Shown here piece by piece: positions 7,009 to 12,786 of a stretch of 12,786 nt of DNA. The stretch is from the NCBI GenBank assembly GCA_002307905.1, contig DBUL01000116.1:26143-38928 (forward strand), given 5' to 3'. The notes under the pieces are model-generated. The model made no database searches and was not told where the DNA came from. It saw only the letters and a program-made list of their open reading frames with translations. The translations under genes and the position numbers were made by a program. Each line of letters opens with the position of its first letter. Position 1 is the stretch's first letter. The DNA comes from Rhizobiaceae bacterium UBA1291. GTDB taxonomy: Bacteria > Pseudomonadota > Alphaproteobacteria > Rhizobiales > Rhizobiaceae.

Positions 7009-8766
7009 TCAGACGAAGTGCTCACTGCCCGCTAGTTCACGGATGTTGCTGGTCGCACGCTCTTTAATTGGGGCTTTTTCGAGCACGAAGTCCCCGATGA
7101 ATAGAGTATCAATTCCCGTCGAGTAGAAGCATCTGACGGCGTCGTAGGGGCTTGCCACTATCGGCTCATCCATGACGTTGAAGCTGGTATTGAGGATGAC
7201 TGGATGACCAGATAGCTTGGAGAACTCCTCAATCAGTCGATGATATTTGGGGTTGCTATCTTTTGCTACTGTCTGGAGTCGCGCTGTATTATCGACATGA
7301 ACAACAGCAGGAATCGTCGCTCTTGCTGCTTCAACGACGGGGAAAACGGTTAGCATAAACGGCACCGGCACTGTCGATTCGAAGTACTCGGTCGCGCGCT
7401 CCTCCAGCACCGAGGGTGCGAAGGGCCGGAACGCCTCCCGGTGTTTAACCTCAGCGTTGATCTTGTCCTTCATGCCTGCTTTTGTCGGATCGGCGAGAAT
7501 GCTTCTACCGCCGAGGGCACGCGGACCGAACTCCATCTTGCCTTGGAACCACCCGATGATGTCGCCCTTGTGGAGGGCTCCGGCTGCCTCGGCGCAGACA
7601 TTGGTGCTCCGGCGATAGCGGATCTTGGCCTGCTTCAGGAAGGCCTCGATTTCCTGGTGGGAATAGGCATCACCGATAAACGGATCGGCATGGTGGAGCT
7701 TGGCCGGTTGCTTCAGCACCTGCTTGTAAACGCAGGCCGCGGCGCCGATGGAGGTGCCGCTGTCGCCCGCCCCTGGCATGATGTAGATGTCGTCGAAATG
7801 TCCTTCCTGAAGAATGCGCCCATTGACGACGCTATTAAGCGCAACGCCCCCAGAGTGCACCAAATGACGCATACCAGTCTTTTTGGACAGCATCGCCGTG
7901 ATCTTCAGGATCTTTTTTTCGAGAACGGCCTGAAATGCGGCGGCGGCGTCGCGATGGTGGTCCGCGATCGGCTCCCGGGGACTGCGCGGCGTGCCTAGCG
8001 CCGAGATCATTTTCGCGCTGCAATAGCGCCCGTTAATGGACACTGGCAACTCGAACCAAGAGGGATCGAGTCGAACCGCGCCCTCGTCATCGACATCAAC
8101 CATGCCATCGACGACCTCGAAGAACCGCTTGGGATCGCCGGTCGGCGCGAGCCCCATCGTCTTGCCTTCGTCATATTCGGTCTTGAAGCCGCAGAATTCC
8201 GTAACGGCGGAATAGAAGGTGCCAAGGGAATGGGGGAAGAGGGTCTCGCTGAACTGCTCCACCGCGCCGCCTTTGGCTTGCCCCATCCACAGAGTTCGCC
8301 ATTCCCCTCCTCCATCGACTGCGAGCAAGGCCGCCTCCTCCCAGGGGGAAACGAGGAACGAGCCAACAGCGTGGGAATGGTGATGGTCCACGAAATGGAC
8401 GCGCGGACGTTTCTGCTTGTCCTCCGGCCAAAGCGCGTTGTACCATTTCCAAAATGTCAGATGCTTCTCGTTCTGTTCCTCGATTTCCGTGAACATGAAA
8501 TCCCGGACTGCCGGTCGCAGGCTGGCCGCATATTGAATCTTCTCCGGCATCGCCACGTTCGGATTAATCGAGACGGCGATGTGGTCGAGGTCGTCGTGAG
8601 TCAGCCCGCTTTGTGCCAAGCATCTGGCAATTGCACGATAGGGAAAGACCGGGGTATGCTTCTGTCGAAGCAACCGTTCTTCTTCGATGGCGCATTTCAC
8701 CATGTGGTCGGAGATCACGCAGGCAGATGTGTCATGGAATATGTAATTCAGGCCGAGAATATTCAC
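7009..8766 (-). CDS. NodU/CmcH/TobZ-family O-carbamoyltransferase
   Basis: I place the start at GTG 8766, which gives a 585-residue protein opening MNILGLNYIFHDTSACVI. AAGGGAG lies six bases upstream, and the H-D-x-S-A motif (His11) sits where the family has it. The longer frame to 8925 adds 53 unrelated residues and overlaps the dioxygenase gene. The N-terminal Kae1-like domain has DHHHSHAVGS (127-136, metal-binding histidines), VDGGGEW (150-156) and HSGGVALN (304-311). The C-terminal YrdC-like domain has GWFQGKMEFGPRALGGRSIL (405-424) and ends near FIGDFVLEK. These enzymes move a carbamoyl group from carbamoyl phosphate, via carbamoyl-adenylate, to a hydroxyl of an antibiotic or Nod factor. 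No other nodulation genes are present, so a role in natural-product tailoring fits better. The acceptor hydroxyl might come from the PhyH protein encoded 58 nt upstream. The last ~125 codons are AT-richer than the rest. Confidence 0.92.
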   Translation of the reverse strand: MNILGLNYIFHDTSACVISDHMVKCAIEEERLLRQKHTPVFPYRAIARCLAQSGLTHDDLDHIAVSINPNVAMPEKIQYAASLRPAVRDFMFTEIEEQNEKHLTFWKWYNALWPEDKQKRPRVHFVDHHHSHAVGSFLVSPWEEAALLAVDGGGEWRTLWMGQAKGGAVEQFSETLFPHSLGTFYSAVTEFCGFKTEYDEGKTMGLAPTGDPKRFFEVVDGMVDVDDEGAVRLDPSWFELPVSINGRYCSAKMISALGTPRSPREPIADHHRDAAAAFQAVLEKKILKITAMLSKKTGMRHLVHSGGVALNSVVNGRILQEGHFDDIYIMPGAGDSGTSIGAAACVYKQVLKQPAKLHHADPFIGDAYSHQEIEAFLKQAKIRYRRSTNVCAEAAGALHKGDIIGWFQGKMEFGPRALGGRSILADPTKAGMKDKINAEVKHREAFRPFAPSVLEERATEYFESTVPVPFMLTVFPVVEAARATIPAVVHVDNTARLQTVAKDSNPKYHRLIEEFSKLSGHPVILNTSFNVMDEPIVASPYDAVRCFYSTGIDTLFIGDFVLEKAPIKERATSNIRELAGSEHFV

Positions 8767-8824
8767 TGTTGACTCCCTTGGGTAGTTCCGGGCCCTTGCG
8801 ACCCTGTTGCGAATCTTTGACCGC

Positions 8825-9583
8825 CTACGAATGCTGCGTGAAATCGAGCCCTGGATCACCGCGTCGGTTATATTGATCAAGATCTCCAAGATAGGATTGG
8901 ACACCGGGGCGAAGCGCGAAACCAAGCAATTGCCGCTTCAATGGATCCGTCAGGCCGAGAATGCGCGCTGGCGGCGGCTGGGTGCATCCGAGGTCCCGGC
9001 GCTTGATCCAAAACTTCCCGAAAATAGGGAACAGCGCCCAACAATCGACTGAAGGACCGTCAATAGTTCCGGCATGCCAGAGAGCCGCGTCATGCACTAC
9101 AGCCGCCCCCGCCGGTACCGGAACCGCAATTCCCCCCTCCAGATCACCTAGCGATCGGGGCGGGCCGTCGTCCTGCCGGTGAGAGCCAGGCACCAGCCGC
9201 AACGGACCGGCACGGGCCGGCGTATCCTGCAGGTAGATCGCGATGCTGACCGCGAGGGTCTTGCCCGCCGCGAATTCGACGTCGCGATGCCATTCCGGCT
9301 CCGCATCGCCCGAACGAGTCCGCAACATATCGAACTGGAGCAACTGCACATCCTCTCCGATGAGTTGGACCGCCAGTTCGATCAATTCCGGCGCATCGAG
9401 CAGACGGCAAAACGCTTCCCGACGGAAGCACGATCGTTCGTTCCACGAGGATCGCAAAGGTTCGGTCTCGGACATCTGACGGGCGGCGCGCTGAATGTCC
9501 TCCAAAACATCGTTAGGGATAATACTATCCAAAACCGTGTATCCATTACGGTTGAATTGCGAAAGTTCGTCAAAATTCAACAT
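8825..9583 (-). CDS. phytanoyl-CoA dioxygenase (PhyH) family Fe(II) oxygenase
   Basis: The 252-residue product is the usual size for PhyH-family Fe(II)/2-oxoglutarate oxygenases and starts MLNFDELSQFNRNGYTVLDS, the typical family opening, behind AAGGCGG. The iron-binding triad is readable: H99-x-D101 in EPEWHRDVEF and the distal His170 in ALWHAGT. LRLVPGSHR (128-136) is the conserved strand between them. The arginine that binds 2-oxoglutarate, normally 11 residues after the distal histidine (as in human PHYH and EctD), is replaced by Cys181, with basic residues only further on (Lys190, Lys194-Arg196). Because HxD is intact, hydroxylation is more likely than halogenation. The likely role is hydroxylation of an amino-acid-derived intermediate, possibly creating the hydroxyl used by the carbamoyltransferase encoded next. 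The substrate is unknown. Confidence 0.85.
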   Translation of the reverse strand: MLNFDELSQFNRNGYTVLDSIIPNDVLEDIQRAARQMSETEPLRSSWNERSCFRREAFCRLLDAPELIELAVQLIGEDVQLLQFDMLRTRSGDAEPEWHRDVEFAAGKTLAVSIAIYLQDTPARAGPLRLVPGSHRQDDGPPRSLGDLEGGIAVPVPAGAAVVHDAALWHAGTIDGPSVDCWALFPIFGKFWIKRRDLGCTQPPPARILGLTDPLKRQLLGFALRPGVQSYLGDLDQYNRRGDPGLDFTQHS

Positions 9584-9661
9584 GAGAAACCGCCTTCAAC
9601 GTGGTTATTCCGGATTTATATTTTAGTAGGAATCGAATCTACCATTCCAAATATGCTTTAT

Positions 9662-10495
9662 TCATTTAAAAGGACATTGCTGGATCGAGAGTTTTATCGG
9701 AGTTTCATTGTCATCGGATAGGATATACTGAGATCTCTCCGTTCCAACTGCACCCTGACCATAGGCAAAAGAACTCCAAGGGGCGAAGGCAAGCCCCTTA
9801 TCGAAGGCCTCGGTGCGGGCACGGATGATGGATCTCACCTTGCGCCCTTTGTCCGTCGGTCCGGCGACGCGGTCAAACACGTCGCGCGGCGAGATCATCA
9901 AGGTCATGCTGGGACCAAGATTGCGGGAATGGCGAGCTATATTGGCCGGTGTGGAGACATTGACGAACAGCGCACGGCCGGCAAAGGCAAACGACCAGTG
10001 CGGATCGTCCTCATCCGTGGGAACTTCAGCCGGCCAAGGCGCGACATCGCTTTCGTGCAGCGATTGGAGCAACTTCTGGGTCATTTCAGCGTAATGCGCC
10101 AGCGAGTACCCGGGAACCGGACTGACAAATATTACCAGCACATGATAATCGGCCTTTTTCTGAGGCATCCCGTCCAAGGCATCCAGATACTTGATGATCG
10201 CCTTGCGAATAACGGTGATGTCCTTAGCTTCGTAAGTGGTTTCAACAAAGGCGTAGACCAACTGCTCCTGCTGTTCCGACGTCGTCGCGAATGTGCAGGG
10301 GAAATCCGGATTCGAGACCACCTGCCGGAATGCCTTCAGGCTGGCCCTAGCCCAAGGGGCAAGTGGGGCTCCTCCCGGGCTGTCAATTTCTGCTTGGGTC
10401 CAGTATGGGGCGCCACCGACGGGTAGTAGAAGGCTTGTCTCGCCGTTGACGGCTCCGCCCCTGTCATCGTTTTCCGCGAAATGTTGAACATTCAT
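9662..10495 (-). CDS. YqcI/YcgG-family protein, GntA-like putative heme-dependent N-hydroxylase
   Basis: The ATG at 10495 lies just after GAGGAG and gives 277 residues; an upstream in-frame ATG at 10669 would overlap the ATP-grasp gene and add low-complexity residues. Family marks are FPCTFA (65-70), a DPHWSFAFAGRALFVNVS segment (164-181), ARHSRNLGPSMTLMISPRD (187-205) and an ending SDDN...CPF. These match the YqcI/YcgG family (PF08892 as I recall it). That family includes GntA, the heme-dependent N-hydroxylase of guanitoxin biosynthesis. Conserved His188 and Cys67 are candidates for heme binding, but which one binds cannot be decided here. The protein is slightly longer than typical members, with the extra length at the N-terminus. 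In this cluster it probably oxidises a guanidine or amine nitrogen. Other guanitoxin genes are not seen, so the product should differ. Activity in most family members is untested. Confidence 0.78.
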   Translation of the reverse strand: MNVQHFAENDDRGGAVNGETSLLLPVGGAPYWTQAEIDSPGGAPLAPWARASLKAFRQVVSNPDFPCTFATTSEQQEQLVYAFVETTYEAKDITVIRKAIIKYLDALDGMPQKKADYHVLVIFVSPVPGYSLAHYAEMTQKLLQSLHESDVAPWPAEVPTDEDDPHWSFAFAGRALFVNVSTPANIARHSRNLGPSMTLMISPRDVFDRVAGPTDKGRKVRSIIRARTEAFDKGLAFAPWSSFAYGQGAVGTERSQYILSDDNETPIKLSIQQCPFK

Positions 10496-10558
10496 TTCAG
10501 CTTCTCCTCTGTTGCCAAAGCCGCGACCTTGCAGGACGCGAAAGAAATGACTCCCCCG

Positions 10559-10599
10559 ACGGCGTACCCCTGGCGGGTGCCGTTCCCCTGTTGCGGGGA
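10559..10599 (-). promoter_or_regulatory. two adjacent hairpins in the leader of the GntA-like gene
   Basis: In the 140-nt gap after the ATP-grasp stop, the minus-strand transcript would form TCCCC-GCAACA-GGGGA (10599-10584) and at once ACGGC-ACCC-GCCAG-GGGT-(AC)-GCCGT (10583-10559), a nine-pair stem with a two-base bulge. No U tract follows, so a terminator is unlikely. They lie 64 nt upstream of the start codon and may set mRNA processing or relative expression of the two genes. I match them to no known riboswitch. Confidence 0.35.
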
Positions 10600-10635
10600 T
10601 GGCTCTTGTAGTTTGATGTGGTGAGGGCGCTCCGC

Positions 10636-12012
10636 TCAGGTCGTCTTCAGGGCCAGTGCCGGTCTCCAACTCTGGGCCGCGAAGATGTGCTCGGATTGGT
10701 TCATCAGGACTTGTTGCGCTTCGATCAGCAACTCCACAGTCGGCGCCTTCAGAAAGACATTGGCGATGTAATTGGGCGTTCCAAGTTTGGGATCATAGGG
10801 TTTGACGGGTTCGCCGTCCTCGTAATCGCTTCCCCAGGCAATCTCGAACTCCACGGCTGGGTTGAGATAGCTCCGGAGGTCAAGTGCTTTGTTGATCCTG
10901 GGATAATGCCGCCAGGGCTCGCCCCCGGGCGTGAGGCTGATGATGGCAACTGGTCCGGCCGCGCCATGGACCGGCTGGTACTGGAGGGCTGGTACGTCAA
11001 TCGTTTCACCCAATAGTGCCCGGCTGAGCAGGTCGATCATATCGACACCGAAAACCTCAAGGATTTGCCGTGTCATCAGCGCACCTGGCGTGCGGGCCGC
11101 CGATTCCACCATGCAGAGCTCGCCATTTGCCTGCAACTTCATCTCGGTGTGCGTAGCACAGGTGTCGAGCTGCTGCGCGTCCACCGCGCGTCGGGCGAAA
11201 TCGACGATCGGCAACTGCTTGGCTAGAGGCAGTACGCAAGGCGTAATCTGTCCGACTTCGGTGAAGGGGGGCGCCAGCGGATATTTTGAGGTGACGGCGA
11301 TCGGGTGGTAGACGCCCCTGACCACTAACCCCTCGACACTGACCAAATCGCCAAAGGTGGCATCGTCGTACCAGGAGGCTGTTGATGCTTCAATAAACTC
11401 CTCCAGAATGAATTCCGGTTCGGAAAAGCCCTCTATTGCCCCCACTGTTCGCCCAGTCGCGAGCGTGTGCAGGAACGCACTGCCATGTTCCCAGACGATT
11501 TGCAGGTTGTCGCCTGTCCGTAGGATGGTATGGCCGATGGAGGCCGCCCCTTCCGTGGGTTTCAGCACGGCCGGCAGGCGCAGATCAGCGGCGGCGGTTT
11601 CAAGGTCGTGCAAATTTCGGACCCGACGGAAGCGAGGATTACGTACCCCGGCAGCCTCGAATGCGTTGCGCATTGCCCATTTGTTGCGCGCCAGATGAAT
11701 ATGAGGGCCGGCGCCGCGAAGGCCGCGCTCGTGCGCGGACCGCGACACTGGGCCGATCGAAAATTCGTCGAGGGTCAGAACGGCGTCGATACGATAGCTA
11801 TCGATCGCCTCCAGGATATGCTGCTCCAGCTCGGCTTCACTGCCGAACGGTCGAGCAAGCTGGACATCCGCGTGTCTACCGATCGCCTCGATTTTGGATT
11901 TCGCCAGTGTGTCAGAATAAAGAACATGCAGCTTTCCAAGAGCCTTGACTCGGGGCAGCCCGAAGTCCAGGGGGGGGCCACCAAAACCTGCGACAAACAG
12001 TAGATGCTTCAT
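10636..12012 (-). CDS. stand-alone ATP-grasp ligase (carboxylate-amine ligase)
   Basis: The 458-residue product starts at ATG 12012, six bases after GGAGG. It has a pre-ATP-grasp Rossmann-like part (1-~105) followed by an ATP-grasp fold: Lys111 in RNKWAMR, Lys151 in AVLKPTEGAAS, EEFIE (204-208), HTEMKL (288-293) and ESAARTPG (303-310), where Glu303 and Arg307 fit the Mg/ATP and carboxylate contacts. The layout resembles L-amino-acid ligases and other stand-alone ATP-grasp enzymes, which form an acyl phosphate and join it to an amine to make dipeptides or amides. The usual Asn of the E-x-N-x-R motif is Ala here. It starts 39 nt after the MFS gene, so they are probably co-transcribed, and precedes the GntA-like gene. 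It likely makes the peptide or amide bond of the cluster product; the substrates are unknown. Confidence 0.85.
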   Translation of the reverse strand: MKHLLFVAGFGGPPLDFGLPRVKALGKLHVLYSDTLAKSKIEAIGRHADVQLARPFGSEAELEQHILEAIDSYRIDAVLTLDEFSIGPVSRSAHERGLRGAGPHIHLARNKWAMRNAFEAAGVRNPRFRRVRNLHDLETAAADLRLPAVLKPTEGAASIGHTILRTGDNLQIVWEHGSAFLHTLATGRTVGAIEGFSEPEFILEEFIEASTASWYDDATFGDLVSVEGLVVRGVYHPIAVTSKYPLAPPFTEVGQITPCVLPLAKQLPIVDFARRAVDAQQLDTCATHTEMKLQANGELCMVESAARTPGALMTRQILEVFGVDMIDLLSRALLGETIDVPALQYQPVHGAAGPVAIISLTPGGEPWRHYPRINKALDLRSYLNPAVEFEIAWGSDYEDGEPVKPYDPKLGTPNYIANVFLKAPTVELLIEAQQVLMNQSEHIFAAQSWRPALALKTT

Positions 12013-12051
12013 TGTTTTCCTCCGGCATTCTCGTGTTTCAGGGCCAACTGC

Positions 12052-12786
12052 TCACGTCCGAGCGCTTGCCGTTGGCGACTCTTCGGCTGGCGAGTCCCCG
12101 GCTACCGGTAAATGCTCGCGCACCAGGAGAAGTAGGGCTCCGCCCAGAGCTGCCATGACTGCAGCTAGCGCCACCGCAGATGCGGCGTCACCAGCCTGCA
12201 AAAGCGCGCCATAGGCGATCGCGGCAACCGCGCCGCCGGCATAGAAGGCGAGCTGACGCGTGCTGGTTGAAACGATGGACTGACCCTTGGTGAAGGCCGA
12301 AATACTTACAGCGTCGAGGATCGGCATCGTTGTGTAGTTGAGCGTAATGCGCAGGAAGTAGCCGAGCAGGAACAAACCCAAGGTCGGCAATGCGGCCTGC
12401 AGCAAAAGCGATGCCACGGCGACAACAGTCAAAGTGCCGATTAACAAGCGGTGAGAAACGCGCTGCTTGAGGCCCGGTGCCACCAGGGCTCCGGCCAACG
12501 CGAAGAGCTTTTCAACCCCTAGGACCACTGCCGTGTCGCTGACCGACATCTGATAGACGTCCGTGAAAATGAGATTGGAGAACCGGAAAACCAGCAGGAT
12601 TGAGCCACCCATCATGAAGGAGGCAGCAAACAGCGTCGACAGCGGAAACCAGTCCGGGCGGGCGCTTCCCTGCACCGCGTTATGCCGTTGCGGCAATTCC
12701 ATCGGGTTCATGCCGATCGAGGTTTCGCGGAAGAAACACATGATCAGCGCCAGAACGCCGGCGGCTAAGAGCACGGCGATATAGGT
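12052..12786 (-). CDS. major facilitator superfamily (MFS) transporter, C-terminal half; N-terminus outside window
   Basis: The frame is open to the window edge (a GTG at 12774 is internal, not the start), leaving 244 visible residues. They show one partial hydrophobic segment, a polar loop (NPMELPQRHNAVQGSARPDW) of the kind between MFS helices 6 and 7, then about six further membrane segments and a short charged tail. This matches the C-terminal half of a 12-helix MFS carrier of about 400 residues. It lies 39 nt upstream of the ATP-grasp gene and in the same orientation, so it is probably the product exporter or a precursor importer of the cluster. No substrate-specific motif can be read from this half. 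Confidence 0.8.
   Translation of the reverse strand, partial: TYIAVLLAAGVLALIMCFFRETSIGMNPMELPQRHNAVQGSARPDWFPLSTLFAASFMMGGSILLVFRFSNLIFTDVYQMSVSDTAVVLGVEKLFALAGALVAPGLKQRVSHRLLIGTLTVVAVASLLLQAALPTLGLFLLGYFLRITLNYTTMPILDAVSISAFTKGQSIVSTSTRQLAFYAGGAVAAIAYGALLQAGDAASAVALAAVMAALGGALLLLVREHLPVAGDSPAEESPTASART

Noticed and set aside
7009..8766. Nodulation gene nodU
   Set aside because: The family fits, but no other nod genes or nod-box are visible and the neighbours point to natural-product tailoring.
7441..8772. Plus-strand open frames of about 180 codons opposite the carbamoyltransferase
   Set aside because: They lie antisense to conserved motifs of a clear enzyme gene and show no family features.
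8767..8925. N-terminal extension of the carbamoyltransferase to 8925
   Set aside because: The extra 53 residues are basic and unlike the family and overlap the PhyH gene; the GTG at 8766 has a strong ribosome binding site and family-like N-terminus.
9615..9650. Minus-strand promoter (TTGGAA ... TAAAAT) before the PhyH gene
   Set aside because: The spacing of 19 bases and loose match in an AT-rich gap are not enough; chance is likely.
10496..10669. N-terminal extension of the GntA-like protein to 10669
   Set aside because: It overlaps the ATP-grasp gene, is low in complexity, and the ATG at 10495 has a GAGGAG site.

Overview
The window looks like accessory DNA of a high-GC alphaproteobacterium, most likely Rhizobiales (Rhizobium/Agrobacterium/Ensifer/Mesorhizobium type). 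The evidence is the tandem dimethylglycine/sarcosine dehydrogenase-like genes with about 70% G+C in sampled lines (361-420 has 43 G/C of 60) and IS3, IS110 and IS66 relics of the kind common on rhizobial plasmids and islands. The genus is an inference; no rRNA, tRNA, replication gene or CRISPR array is visible.

Layout. (1) 1-2304, plus strand: the 3' part of a large FAD/GcvT-type dimethylglycine-dehydrogenase-like gene, then the 5' fragment of a second such gene, broken by inserted DNA. (2) About 2304-4723: a pile-up of three decayed insertion sequences: an IS3-family element with frameshift, stops and a missing 3' end; an IS110-family transposase with a frameshift and a missing N-terminus; and an IS66-family tnpA relic with its IS end. 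None looks functional. (3) 4763-12786, all minus strand: a compact run of seven genes that looks like a biosynthetic gene cluster. Read in the direction of transcription: MFS transporter (cut by the window edge), stand-alone ATP-grasp ligase, YqcI/YcgG-family (GntA-like) putative heme N-hydroxylase, phytanoyl-CoA-dioxygenase-family Fe(II) oxygenase, NodU/CmcH/TobZ-type O-carbamoyltransferase, opine-dehydrogenase-family protein, EamA-family exporter, and a terminator-like hairpin.

How the genes could work together (inference). The enzyme set suggests a small amino-acid-derived product. Nitrogen would be oxidised by the GntA-like protein, carbon hydroxylated by the PhyH protein, the resulting OH carbamoylated, an amide bond made by the ATP-grasp ligase, and an opine-type secondary amine formed by reductive condensation with a 2-oxo acid. 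Export would be by the EamA and MFS carriers. I do not recognise this combination as a characterised pathway, and neither order of steps nor product can be read from sequence.

Composition is mosaic. The last two genes (opine dehydrogenase, EamA) and the 3' end of the carbamoyltransferase gene are clearly AT-richer (5041-5100 has 20 G/C of 60) than the upstream genes (7741-7800 has 39 of 60), so the cluster may have been assembled from two sources.
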